A stretch of DNA of 64,000 nucleotides, taken from the NCBI RefSeq assembly GCF_943193065.1, contig NZ_CALPCS010000004.1, forward strand, positions 62,001 to 126,000, written 5' to 3'. Source of the DNA: Veillonella agrestimuris. GTDB taxonomy: Bacteria > Bacillota > Negativicutes > Veillonellales > Veillonellaceae. Position numbers and translations under genes: made by a program. Within the stretch, counting starts at the first letter, position 1; each line of letters starts with the position of its first letter. A model generated the notes under the pieces. It did no database searches. It was given only the letters and a program-made list of their open reading frames with translations, and was not told the DNA's origin. Positions 1 through 8,422 of the stretch are shown here, piece after piece.

Positions 1-523
1 TGTGGAAATTGGGGGCCAAGAAAACTTATTAAATTATGATCACGATTTACAAGGCGAAGCTTGTAACATCGTGCACGATATTGCTTATTTAGGTAATAAA
101 GAGCAAAAATTTGACTTTTCCTTGGTCATGACTCATGGAGGCAAAAAATCTGTTAGTGATATTCATACATTAGGTGCGTTAAGTGATAAGGCAAAAAAAT
201 CCTTCCGTGGTACATTAGATTTCCTTCGTGGAGCTACTGGTTCTGAAGGGGCTGAAGAAGATACTTCTTTATTGCTAGACCCTACTGTAAAATCGATTTC
301 CTTACCATTGTTATTGTGTAAAGAAGATAATGTAAGTGGTAATCACGCTGCTAGTGCAGGTCAAATTGATGCTAACAAATTGTTCTATCTTATGAGCCGT
401 GGTTTTAATGAAGCAGAAGCAAAACATATGATTGTAGAATCTATGATTCGACCAATTATTGATCGTATCGGTGACGAAGCCATTGAAGAAGCTGCACTTG
501 CTGCAGTACGTAATAAAATTTAA
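1..523 (+). CDS. sufD: SufD-type Fe-S cluster assembly protein, C-terminal part
   Basis: Open from the left edge, so the start lies outside the window; about 173 residues of the usual ~400 are visible. SufB/SufD proteins form the scaffold that works with the ATPase SufC to build Fe-S clusters in the cytosol. The family's C-terminal signature is present: a histidine followed by GQID and LFYLMSRGF, then a helical tail. SufD is preferred to SufB because this copy is the one directly upstream of sufS and sufU, but both paralogues share this tail, so the choice is inference. The stop is 12 nt before the sufS start, which indicates one operon. Confidence 0.78.
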   Translation, partial: VEIGGQENLLNYDHDLQGEACNIVHDIAYLGNKEQKFDFSLVMTHGGKKSVSDIHTLGALSDKAKKSFRGTLDFLRGATGSEGAEEDTSLLLDPTVKSISLPLLLCKEDNVSGNHAASAGQIDANKLFYLMSRGFNEAEAKHMIVESMIRPIIDRIGDEAIEEAALAAVRNKI

Positions 524-535
524 AGAGGAATGATT

Positions 536-1765
536 ATGAGACCAATTAGTGAAGCATACAAAGATTTTCCCATATTAAAACGAGAACATAATGGGCACCG
601 CCTCATCTATTTAGATAGCGGTGCAACAGCGCAAATCCCACAAATGGTGGCAGATCGGGTTGTAAATCATATGCTCTATCATAATGGCAATCCTCATCGT
701 GGTTCTCATATTTTAGCTATCGAAGCGTCTGAAGCTTATGAAAATGCTCGCGAGCGAGTGGTGGAGTTCATCAATGCTAGAGAGCGGGAAGAAATCATCT
801 TTACTCGCAATAGCACAGAGTCGATGAATCTTATTGCCTATAGCTATGGTCTCAATAATTTACAAGCAGGCGATAAAATTGTTATTACTGTTGCAGAACA
901 CCATGCCAATCTTGTAACCTGGCAATTTGTAGCTAACAAAACAGGGGCTACTTTGGAGTACATGTACTTAGATGAGAGTGGACATTTAAAAGATGGGGAA
1001 ATTAATAAAATCGACGAATATACAAAAATCGTTGCCTTTGCCCATGTGAGTAATGTATTAGGTATGGAATTTCCAGTGAAAGAGTTAACTGATAAAGCTC
1101 ATTCTGTAGGAGCTGTTGTCGTTCTCGATGGTGCGCAATCGACACCGCATATGAAAGTGGATATGCAAGAATTAGATTGTGATTTCTTTGTCTTCTCCGG
1201 TCATAAAATGTGCGCATCTCAAGGGATTGGCGTTCTCTATGGGAAACGGGCTCTCTTAGAAGCGATGCCACCATTCTTGCTCGGTGGGGATATGATCGAA
1301 TATGTAAAAGAGCAAACTACTACTTTTAATGAATTGCCTTATAAATTTGAAGCTGGTACACCTAATGCAGATGGGGCAGTGGCATTACATGCAGCAATGG
1401 ATTATTTAGACTCTTTTGGCATGGATGCTATCGAAGCCTATGAAGAAGAGTTAGTAGCTTATGTGTTGCCAAAATTAATGGACATACCTCATGTCCACGT
1501 GATTGGTTCCACTAATGCAAAAGAAAAACACGGTGTTATTGCTTTCACCGTAGACGATGTACATCCTCATGATGTGGCTACTATTCTTGACTCTAAAGGG
1601 ATTTGTGTACGATCTGGTCATCATTGTGCGCAACCACTAGGCGCTTTTTATAAAGTAGCTGCATCGACTCGTTTGAGCATGTACTTATATACGCGAAAAG
1701 AAGATTTAGATGCATTCTTAGACGTATTAAAAACGGTGCGTACCGTTATGGGCTTTGAAGATTAG
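536..1765 (+). CDS. sufS: SufS cysteine desulfurase (PLP-dependent)
   Basis: Class V aminotransferase-fold enzyme that takes sulfur from L-cysteine as a persulfide and hands it to SufU. The PLP lysine lies in FSGHKMCASQGIG (about residue 224) and the active-site cysteine in RSGHHCAQPLG (about residue 364). Length of about 409 aa is normal. An ATG exists six bases earlier at 530, but the Shine-Dalgarno AGAGGA ends at 529, so only the ATG at 536 has a workable spacing. Followed 10 nt later by sufU, the standard Firmicute partner that acts as its zinc-dependent sulfur acceptor. Confidence 0.95.
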   Translation: MRPISEAYKDFPILKREHNGHRLIYLDSGATAQIPQMVADRVVNHMLYHNGNPHRGSHILAIEASEAYENARERVVEFINAREREEIIFTRNSTESMNLIAYSYGLNNLQAGDKIVITVAEHHANLVTWQFVANKTGATLEYMYLDESGHLKDGEINKIDEYTKIVAFAHVSNVLGMEFPVKELTDKAHSVGAVVVLDGAQSTPHMKVDMQELDCDFFVFSGHKMCASQGIGVLYGKRALLEAMPPFLLGGDMIEYVKEQTTTFNELPYKFEAGTPNADGAVALHAAMDYLDSFGMDAIEAYEEELVAYVLPKLMDIPHVHVIGSTNAKEKHGVIAFTVDDVHPHDVATILDSKGICVRSGHHCAQPLGAFYKVAASTRLSMYLYTRKEDLDAFLDVLKTVRTVMGFED

Positions 1766-1775
1766 GAGATAAGCT

Positions 1776-2201
1776 ATGGAAATGGATCAATTATATACAG
1801 AACTTATTTTGGAACATAATCAAGATAAGCGTAATAAACGGGAACTTGCTAAATTTACTACTTCTGAGCATGGTCACAATCCTAGTTGTGGTGATGATTT
1901 AACCCTTCAAATAGACGTTGAAGATGGCATTGTTAAAGACGCTGCTTATACAGGTTCTGGTTGTGCTATTAGTCAAGCTTCTGCATCTATGATGATCGAT
2001 ATTGTGAAAGGTAAATCTGTAGAAGAAGCGTTGCGTTTAGTGGAATTGTTCTTAGGGATGATTAAAAAAGACGTAACTGATGAAGCTGAATTAGAAGAAT
2101 TAGAAGATGCTATGGCATTGCAAAATATTTCTAATATGCCAGCTCGCGTAAAATGCGCTGTTTTGGCATGGCACACATTAAAAGAGGCGTTGAAAAAGTA
2201 A
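1776..2201 (+). CDS. sufU: SufU zinc-dependent sulfurtransferase
   Basis: IscU-like protein that receives persulfide sulfur from SufS. The three conserved cysteines are visible in NPSCGDD, GSGCAIS and RVKCAVLAW, with the Asp two residues after the first; in Bacillus these Cys/Asp residues bind zinc. The length (141 aa) and the insert between the second and third cysteine fit SufU rather than IscU. Preceded by AGGAG and tightly linked to sufS. The HAD gene starts 1 nt after its stop, so they are probably co-transcribed. Confidence 0.93.
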   Translation: MEMDQLYTELILEHNQDKRNKRELAKFTTSEHGHNPSCGDDLTLQIDVEDGIVKDAAYTGSGCAISQASASMMIDIVKGKSVEEALRLVELFLGMIKKDVTDEAELEELEDAMALQNISNMPARVKCAVLAWHTLKEALKK

Positions 2202-2202
2202 T

Positions 2203-2886
2203 ATGAAAAAGACGATAATCTTTGATTTAGATGGTACTTTAACGGATTCCCAAGAAGGCATATTAAAAAGTATTGAATTTGCTCTTCAACATTTTGGCTA
2301 TGAAGTGCCAGATTATGAAACATTGTTATTGTTCTTAGGACCACCGATTGTAGATTCATTACAAGAACATTGTGGCCTAACAGCAGAGCAAGCAGAAGTA
2401 GTATATAAAAAGTTTGGCGAACGTTACGGTACAGTGGGGAAATTTGAAAATAAATTATATCCTAACATCGTTGATTTATTAGCAAAAGTTAAAGCTGAAC
2501 ATTATACTGTTGCGCTAGCTACAGCTAAGCCGGAACTCTATGCACGAGAAATTTTAGAACATTTTTCTATCATTGAATACTTCGACGTTATCGTAGGAGC
2601 TAATTATAAAGAAGGTCTAATCTATAAACAAGATATCCTTCAAAAGGCTTTAGATCTTGCTGGAAATCCTTTAACAGATGATAGTGGTCGACGCTTAGCC
2701 TATATGGTAGGAGACCGTAAATATGACGTAGAAGCAGGTAATGCTTTAGGATGTATTTCCATTGGTGTTACTTATGGATACGGTACAGAAGAGGAACTGA
2801 AAGCAGCTAATGCAGAATATCTTTGCGATGATGCTGATGATATTGTGATGACTCTTAATTTAGAAGAATTAATGGTTAGAAAATAA
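2203..2886 (+). CDS. HAD-superfamily hydrolase, phosphoglycolate phosphatase-like
   Basis: HAD phosphatase of the Gph/PpaX type. Motif I is DLDGTLTDS near residue 7 (nucleophile and acid aspartates), motif II is the Thr in ALATAKPE near residue 105, and motif IV is GDRKYDVEAG near residue 172. An alpha-helical cap lies between motifs I and II, as in subclass IA. It could act on phosphoglycolate, pyrophosphate or a nucleotide; the sequence does not decide this. It begins 1 nt after the sufU stop with no strong ribosome site of its own, suggesting translational coupling, and it ends the operon before a strong hairpin. Confidence 0.82.
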   Translation: MKKTIIFDLDGTLTDSQEGILKSIEFALQHFGYEVPDYETLLLFLGPPIVDSLQEHCGLTAEQAEVVYKKFGERYGTVGKFENKLYPNIVDLLAKVKAEHYTVALATAKPELYAREILEHFSIIEYFDVIVGANYKEGLIYKQDILQKALDLAGNPLTDDSGRRLAYMVGDRKYDVEAGNALGCISIGVTYGYGTEEELKAANAEYLCDDADDIVMTLNLEELMVRK

Positions 2887-2904
2887 AAAGAAATTAGATA
2901 AAGG

Positions 2905-2946
2905 AACCCCTTACAGTTAGACGAAATAGTTTAACTGTAAGGGGTT
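2905..2946. terminator. Bidirectional intrinsic terminator
   Basis: A perfect 15-bp inverted repeat (2905-2919 with 2932-2946, 12-nt loop) lies between two convergent genes. Both flanks are A/T-rich, so it can serve the suf-HAD operon on + and the SpeD-like gene on -. Confidence 0.85.
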
Positions 2947-2963
2947 GTTGTCATTCTAGCCTC

Positions 2964-3470
2964 TTATTTTTTTAATCCGCTTTTCTTAGCTAAAGAGCTA
3001 ATCACTTTTGCTGATTGTTGTTTTAATTTGCCTCCCGTTTGTTTTAATTGTATACGAGTTCGGGATACGCGGCCAAGAGTAGTGATTTTCGTTTTGCGGC
3101 GCGGCTTCATATCTCGTTGGCTACCAAAATCAGCTCGTTTTATGCTTGTAGCCTTTACTTTTTCTGCTCTAAAGGATTGGCGTAAAGATTTCATTAAAAT
3201 CGTAAATGGTAAATTTCGATCAAATGAGTACGTATCGATAGCTATATAGCCTAAGGATGGATAAGCATGTAAAGTGAAGTGGAAACGATGGGCAATAGCA
3301 AATACGATGATTTCATCATCCATTACTTGGCAATTCATTTCTTCTACTTCTAAGTTTGCTAGTTCGAAGGCATTAGCTACACTTTCTTGCACATCCGTAA
3401 GGGAAGAAATAACTTCTTCGTCGGAAGCGTATAGATCGATTAATAGTTGTTCTCCTAATGCATCTGCCAT
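2964..3470 (-). CDS. S-adenosylmethionine decarboxylase-fold protein lacking catalytic residues
   Basis: The first ~115 residues follow bacterial AdoMet decarboxylase (SpeH/SpeD) end to end: a GEQLLIDLY start, then HFTLHAYPSLGYIAIDTYSF where active enzymes have ESHLTIHSFPEHGYASID followed by VYTCG. The serine that self-cleaves to form the pyruvoyl group (Ser63) is Phe63, and the conserved Cys83 is Phe83; His68 is kept. It therefore cannot mature as a normal decarboxylase. The last ~50 residues are an added Lys/Arg-rich tail, which could bind nucleic acid or polyanions. The start has GAAGGTG upstream and a possible TATAAT at 3511-3506. It is the only minus-strand gene and diverges from ctsR. 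Family assignment is from recalled sequence and function is unknown. Confidence 0.65.
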   Translation of the reverse strand: MADALGEQLLIDLYASDEEVISSLTDVQESVANAFELANLEVEEMNCQVMDDEIIVFAIAHRFHFTLHAYPSLGYIAIDTYSFDRNLPFTILMKSLRQSFRAEKVKATSIKRADFGSQRDMKPRRKTKITTLGRVSRTRIQLKQTGGKLKQQSAKVISSLAKKSGLKK

Positions 3471-3554
3471 TGTTACACCTTCTTTCTCATAGTATATATT
3501 ATTCCATTATACATGGATTTCATGGATTCGTCTATTTTAAAAGGGAAAATCGAA

Positions 3555-3571
3555 TTTGACCTTTTTTGACT
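3555..3571 (-). promoter_or_regulatory. CtsR operator
   Basis: TTTGACC-TTT-TTTGACT on + reads AGTCAAA-AAA-GGTCAAA on -, the tandem heptamer with a 3-nt spacer recognised by CtsR. It sits 7 nt upstream of the -35 box. A further AGTCAAA half-site lies at 3594-3600, between the -35 and -10 boxes, and another at 3615-3621 just after the expected transcription start. This indicates autoregulation of the operon. Confidence 0.88.
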
Positions 3572-3577
3572 TTTATA

Positions 3578-3606
3578 TTGACAATTATCGAATAGTCAAA
3601 TATAAT
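3578..3606 (+). promoter_or_regulatory. Sigma-A promoter of the ctsR operon
   Basis: TTGACA (3578-3583), 17-nt spacer, TATAAT (3601-3606): an exact consensus promoter. The start of transcription is expected near 3613. Confidence 0.9.
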
Positions 3607-3679
3607 AATGTTAAAGTCAAAAAGACAAAAGAACAAAAATAATTTATATATACAAATATATTATGAAAGGATGATAATT

Positions 3680-4159
3680 ATGAGCATGATTGCTGATAAA
3701 ATAGAAAAATTTATACTTGATAAATTAAAAGAAGAACGAGAACGTTTAATTTTAAAACGTAATGAATTAGCGGATGAACTTAATTGTGCTCCATCCCAGA
3801 TTAGTTACGTATTAAGTACACGTTTTTCTAACGAAAGGGGTTTTGATGTAGAATCGCGCAGAGGCTTAGGGGGGTATATTCGTATTCAACGATTAAATCA
3901 AGAAGAGGCACAAAGCTTACCAGCCGTTACTACCTATCGTATCTATGAAGGTCCGAATACAGTAGAACGATTAATCGACATACGTGACGTAGATCAATCA
4001 TTATTTCAATTGCTTCAAAATGATAAAATTACCCGAAGAGAAGCAGAATTGATGCACAATGCTTTTTCTACAATCATTGAACACGTAGATTATGAAATGA
4101 GAAATGAAGCCATTCGAAATCTCTATGCTTCCATGGTAGAGGCACTGCGGAGGGAGTGA
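3680..4159 (+). CDS. ctsR: CtsR transcriptional repressor of class III heat-shock genes
   Basis: Represses clp genes by binding tandem GGTCAAA boxes; it is inactivated by heat and counteracted by McsA/McsB. N-terminal winged helix with ELADELNCAPSQISYVLSTR as the recognition helix, then RRGLGGYIRI, the glycine-rich wing that senses temperature in the family. 159 aa is normal. The reading frame stays open back to an ATG at 3608, but that lies before the expected transcription start, so the ATG at 3680, with AAAGG upstream, is the real start. First gene of ctsR-mcsA-mcsB-clpC. Confidence 0.95.
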   Translation: MSMIADKIEKFILDKLKEERERLILKRNELADELNCAPSQISYVLSTRFSNERGFDVESRRGLGGYIRIQRLNQEEAQSLPAVTTYRIYEGPNTVERLIDIRDVDQSLFQLLQNDKITRREAELMHNAFSTIIEHVDYEMRNEAIRNLYASMVEALRRE

Positions 4160-4165
4160 TAACCT

Positions 4166-4705
4166 ATGAAATGCAATCATTGTAAGCAAAATGAAGCGAC
4201 TATCCATATGACAAATATCGTGAATAATGAAAAAACAGAGCAACATTTATGTGCTTCCTGTGCTAGTGATTTACAAAAGGATGGTAAAATTTCTCCTTTT
4301 AGCTCCTTTGTTAATGATATGTGGGATAGCAACTTCTTTACTAATGATTTTTTCAAAAATATGGTCTATCCAAATCATGTATTAGAATCTCAACATCAGA
4401 AACGATGTCCTCATTGTGGCAATACTTATGATGAATTTAATCGGTTAGGTCGCTTTGGATGTGCTCAATGTTACTCTGTATTCCAAGATCAAATTGAACC
4501 ATTAGTACAACGTATACAAGGTTCTAAAGAATATAATGGAAAAGTACCTAGTAAAGGTAGCAATGCTTTCAAAAAACAATATGAAATTAAACAATTGCGT
4601 AAAGATTTAGAAGTAGCCATACAAGGGGAGCAATTTGAAGAGGCGGCTCGATTGAGGGATAGAATTAAAGAGTTAGAGTCTGCTTTAGATTGTAACGAAA
4701 ACTAA
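4166..4705 (+). CDS. mcsA: McsA, zinc-binding activator of the McsB arginine kinase
   Basis: Two treble-clef-like zinc sites are visible: Cys3/Cys6 with Cys29/Cys32, and Cys81/Cys84 with Cys99/Cys102. A C-terminal UVR coiled-coil (AIQGEQFEEAARLRDRIKEL, about residues 147-173) resembles the UvrB/UvrC and ClpC interaction motif. In Firmicutes McsA binds and activates McsB and helps target proteins to ClpC. It starts 6 nt after the ctsR stop and is followed 11 nt later by mcsB. The length (179 aa) and domain order are normal. Confidence 0.93.
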   Translation: MKCNHCKQNEATIHMTNIVNNEKTEQHLCASCASDLQKDGKISPFSSFVNDMWDSNFFTNDFFKNMVYPNHVLESQHQKRCPHCGNTYDEFNRLGRFGCAQCYSVFQDQIEPLVQRIQGSKEYNGKVPSKGSNAFKKQYEIKQLRKDLEVAIQGEQFEEAARLRDRIKELESALDCNEN

Positions 4706-4716
4706 GGAGGAGCACT

Positions 4717-5784
4717 ATGTTAGATCATATATTAGATTCACCTCTTAGTAATTGGTTAAAAGATAGTTCTCCAAATGGTGAACACATTGCTATATCGAGT
4801 CGAGTTCGATTGGCACGAAATTTTGAAGGACCTTTGTTTACGAATAAAAACGATGAACCTTCATTACAAGAAGTTGACTCTATTGCTAGAGGTTTGATTA
4901 GTACTTTAACAAAAGCGGACAATCGAGAATACTCTAGTATTAGTTTAGATAAATTATCCGATACAGAACGATCTGTATTGGTAGAGAAACATTTGATCAG
5001 TCCGGCTATGGCAGAAAAGTTGCCATATCGAAGCTTAGTTGTTTCTAATGACGCATCCGTTGCGGTTATGGTAAACGAAGAAGATCACCTTCGCATTCAA
5101 GCAATGGAACCAGGCTTACAGTTAATGAATGCTTTTAAACACGCGTCTCTTATTGATGACGCTATTGAAAGTAAGCACGTCTTTGCTTTTCATGAACAGT
5201 TTGGCTATATTACAGCATGCCCAACGAATGTAGGGACTGGTATGCGTGCTTCTGTTATGCTCCACTTGCCTGCATTAGCATTGACAGGTCGTATTAATCG
5301 ATTAATTCGCAGTATCCTTCAATTAGGTTATTCTGTACGTGGTTTATACGGAGAAGGGTCTGAAGCATTAGGGCATATGTATCAAGTTTCCAACCAACGT
5401 ACATTAGGGGATAGTGAGCTAGATACGATTGAGCAATTGGAGAAAATTGTAGAAGGCATCATTGCAGAAGAACGTAAATATCGCCAATCTTTACTCCATA
5501 ATGATAGAGAAGGATTAGAAGATAGATTATGGCGTTCCTATGGGATTTTACAATATGCACGCCGCATTGATGGTAAGGAAGCATTAGAAAAGTTAAGTGA
5601 TGTACAATTAGGTATGGACTTAGGTATTTTACCTGCCTGGAGTGATCACAGCTTTAATGAGCTCGTGGCTGTGACAAGACCTAATTTTTTAAATAAATAT
5701 ATTGGCAAAGATGATGTAACTACTAATGAACGAGATGCTTACAGGGCAACTGTGATTCGTCAAAAATTGGTAGATATGGCATAG
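4717..5784 (+). CDS. mcsB: McsB protein-arginine kinase
   Basis: Phosphagen-kinase-like enzyme that phosphorylates arginine residues and marks proteins for ClpC-ClpP. Family motifs are present: ISSRVRLARNFEG near residue 28 (ATP-binding arginines), the active-site loop CPTNVGTGMRASVMLHLPAL with the catalytic Cys near residue 168, and RGLYGEGSEALGHMYQVSNQ near 208. 355 aa matches the family. AGGAGG stands directly upstream. Its place between mcsA and clpC is the classic arrangement of the arginine-phosphorylation quality-control pathway. Confidence 0.95.
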   Translation: MLDHILDSPLSNWLKDSSPNGEHIAISSRVRLARNFEGPLFTNKNDEPSLQEVDSIARGLISTLTKADNREYSSISLDKLSDTERSVLVEKHLISPAMAEKLPYRSLVVSNDASVAVMVNEEDHLRIQAMEPGLQLMNAFKHASLIDDAIESKHVFAFHEQFGYITACPTNVGTGMRASVMLHLPALALTGRINRLIRSILQLGYSVRGLYGEGSEALGHMYQVSNQRTLGDSELDTIEQLEKIVEGIIAEERKYRQSLLHNDREGLEDRLWRSYGILQYARRIDGKEALEKLSDVQLGMDLGILPAWSDHSFNELVAVTRPNFLNKYIGKDDVTTNERDAYRATVIRQKLVDMA

Positions 5785-5818
5785 AATAATCAGACTTTGT
5801 TAGAGAGGGATAGATGAT

Positions 5819-8266
5819 ATGATGCAACGATTTACAGATGATGCACAAAAGGTGTTATCTTTTGCAAAAGAGGCAGCTATAGAACTAGGCCATGACTATA
5901 TTGGTACTGAACACGTTCTTATAGGCTTAACAAAAGTAAAGAATAGTGTAGCTGCAAAAGCATTAAAAGAATTTGATATAACTGCTGATACTGTAACAGA
6001 AGATGTGGTGGAACAAGTAGGGAAAGGTAATAAAAATGCCACTACTGTATATATGACACCGCGTGTAAAACATGTGTTAGAGTTGGCAGTAGGTGTGGCG
6101 AATCGTATGAACCACAACTATGTAGGAACAGAACATATTTTGTTAGGCTTATTAAGTGATGGTGGCGGTGTAGCTGTAGCGATTTTACGGGATAATGACG
6201 TTAGAAATGATGATATTATCAATGTAATTCGCAATATTTTAGGATCTGCAAAAGGCGGAGCTGGCGCTACAAGTCAAGGTGAAGGCAATAATGACTTAGG
6301 AGAATTGTCTGATTTTGCCATCGATTTAAATGAATCGGCAAAACAAGGTAAAATTGATCCTGTTATTGGCCGTGATACAGAAATTACTCGAGTAATTCAA
6401 ATTTTAAGTCGCCGCACCAAAAACAATCCTGTTCTTATCGGTGAACCAGGGGTTGGTAAAACTGCTATTGCTGAGGGGTTAGCACAACGCATCGTCAATG
6501 GTGATGTGCCAGAAGTATTGCGCAATAAACGGATTATTTCGTTAAGCCTTAGTGCTATGTTAGCAGGCGCTAAATATCGTGGTGAATTTGAGGAACGATT
6601 GAAAAAAGCTATCGACGAAGTACAGGCTCACGATGATATGATTATTTTCATCGATGAAATTCATACATTAGTAGGCGCTGGCGCTAGTGAAGGGGCTATG
6701 GATGCAGCTAATATTTTGAAGCCAGCTTTAGCACGTGGAGAATTCCAAGTGATTGGGGCTACTACTTTAGATGAATATAAAAAGAATATTGAAAAAGATG
6801 CAGCTTTAGAACGTCGATTCCAACCAGTACAAGTGGGAGAACCGTCTGAAGAAGATGCTCTGGAAATATTAAAAGGTTTGCGGGATCGCTATGAAGCATT
6901 CCACAAAGCACAAATTACAGATGAAGCGTTAGAGGCGGCTGTTACATTGTCTAGTCGCTATATCAATGACCGCTTCCTTCCAGATAAGGCTATTGACGTA
7001 GTAGACGAAGCAGCATCTAAAGTGCGAATGAAAGTCTTTTCTGCTGCGCCAGATGTGAAAGCATTAGAAGAAGAACTGAGCAAAGTTCAAAAAGAAAAAG
7101 AAGCAGCTGTAACGGCGCAAGAATTTGAAAAAGCTGCTACAATGCGAGACGAAGAAAAACGCATTGTAGCAGAAATTGCTCATAAAAAAGAGGCTGCTAA
7201 AGAAACGAGTGATGCTAAATTAGTGGTCACTGAAGAAGATATTGCTGCTGTAGTATCCCAATGGACAGGAATTCCAGTAGCTAAAATTGCTAAAGAAGAA
7301 TCGGAAGCTTTATTACATTTAGAAGAAGAGCTTCATAAACGCGTCATAGGTCAAGATGAAGCTGTAGTGGCGGTAGCAAAAGCAGTTCGTCGTGCTAGAG
7401 CGGGACTAAAAGACCCAAAACGGCCAATAGGTTCCTTCCTATTCTTAGGACCTACAGGGGTAGGTAAAACAGAATTAGCGAGGGCATTAGCAGCTAATTT
7501 GTTTGGTGATGAATCGGCTATGATTCGCCTTGATATGTCCGAATATATGGAGAAACATACAGTGTCTCGTTTAGTAGGGGCCCCTCCAGGATATGTAGGG
7601 TATGAAGAAGGTGGTCAATTAACAGATGCAGTACGAAGAAAACCATATAGCGTTATTCTTCTTGATGAAGTAGAAAAAGCTCATGCTGATTTCTTTAATA
7701 TTTTATTACAAGTCCTTGATGACGGTCGTTTAACAGATAGCCAAGGTCGCACAGTAGACTTTAGAAATACTGTTATTATTATGACTAGTAATTTAGGGGC
7801 AAAAGCACTGCAAAAGAATTCGCCAGAGCTTGGCTTCTTAGCTGCTAAAAAAGCAGATAGTGTATTGGACAATAAAGGGGAGGTGAAATTTGAAGAAGCG
7901 AAAAAATCTGTTATGGATGCTGTAAAACGTCATTTCCGCCCTGAATTCTTAAATCGAATTGACGAAATGGTAGTATTCCATTCCTTAACAGCGTCCGATT
8001 TGAAAGACATCGTTCACATCTTAATGAAAGATGTAACAAAACGTCTTTCTCATATGGGCTTAACCCTTAACATTACACCAGCTGCTATGGATGAACTTGT
8101 GAAAGAAGGTTCTGACTTTGCTATGGGTGCACGTCCATTAAAACGGGCTATTCAACGATTGATTGAAGATCCAGTATCTGATTTAATCTTAAAAGGAGAC
8201 GCCCCAGAAGGAGCGACAATTAAAGCTGATGTAGTAGACAATGCAATTGTATTGTCCCGTGAATAA
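5819..8266 (+). CDS. clpC: ClpC AAA+ unfoldase
   Basis: Hsp100 unfoldase that feeds substrates to ClpP. In order: two N-terminal Clp repeats (about 1-140), AAA+ domain 1 with [15 protein letters not shown] near residue 207, a middle domain with a UVR-like helix pair (about 410-460) that recruits the McsA/McsB adaptor, and AAA+ domain 2 with [15 protein letters not shown] near residue 544. The 815-aa length is normal. Of two adjacent ATGs the first is best placed, 8 nt after AGAGGGA. Last gene of the CtsR-controlled operon, followed by a terminator. Confidence 0.96.
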   Translation: MMQRFTDDAQKVLSFAKEAAIELGHDYIGTEHVLIGLTKVKNSVAAKALKEFDITADTVTEDVVEQVGKGNKNATTVYMTPRVKHVLELAVGVANRMNHNYVGTEHILLGLLSDGGGVAVAILRDNDVRNDDIINVIRNILGSAKGGAGATSQGEGNNDLGELSDFAIDLNESAKQGKIDPVIGRDTEITRVIQILSRRTKNNPVLIGEPGVGKTAIAEGLAQRIVNGDVPEVLRNKRIISLSLSAMLAGAKYRGEFEERLKKAIDEVQAHDDMIIFIDEIHTLVGAGASEGAMDAANILKPALARGEFQVIGATTLDEYKKNIEKDAALERRFQPVQVGEPSEEDALEILKGLRDRYEAFHKAQITDEALEAAVTLSSRYINDRFLPDKAIDVVDEAASKVRMKVFSAAPDVKALEEELSKVQKEKEAAVTAQEFEKAATMRDEEKRIVAEIAHKKEAAKETSDAKLVVTEEDIAAVVSQWTGIPVAKIAKEESEALLHLEEELHKRVIGQDEAVVAVAKAVRRARAGLKDPKRPIGSFLFLGPTGVGKTELARALAANLFGDESAMIRLDMSEYMEKHTVSRLVGAPPGYVGYEEGGQLTDAVRRKPYSVILLDEVEKAHADFFNILLQVLDDGRLTDSQGRTVDFRNTVIIMTSNLGAKALQKNSPELGFLAAKKADSVLDNKGEVKFEEAKKSVMDAVKRHFRPEFLNRIDEMVVFHSLTASDLKDIVHILMKDVTKRLSHMGLTLNITPAAMDELVKEGSDFAMGARPLKRAIQRLIEDPVSDLILKGDAPEGATIKADVVDNAIVLSRE

Positions 8267-8369
8267 TCATTCACACATTTGTTCTCGTAAGCTTTCATAT
8301 AAAATCTAGCTCTAAAATGGTATACTATTAGTGGTAATAGTTGACCAAACACTGTATATATTATGCACA

Positions 8370-8404
8370 AAAGGTCATGAATGATTATCATTCATGGCCT
8401 TTTT
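8370..8404 (+). terminator. Intrinsic terminator of the clpC operon
   Basis: A 15-bp stem (8370-8384 with 8388-8402, one G-U pair) whose 3' arm ends in a T run. It overlaps an upstream in-frame ATG of radA at 8381, which argues against that ATG as a start. Confidence 0.85.
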
Positions 8405-8422
8405 ATCACTTATGAGGAATAT

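Noticed and set aside
3608..3679. Longer N terminus for CtsR (24 extra residues)
   Set aside because: The ATG at 3608 lies before the transcription start predicted by the consensus promoter, has no ribosome site, and the extra residues are Lys/Asn-rich and unlike the family.
8381..8422. Upstream start for RadA
   Set aside because: The codons lie inside the clpC terminator hairpin; GAGGA and a normal N terminus support the ATG at 8423.
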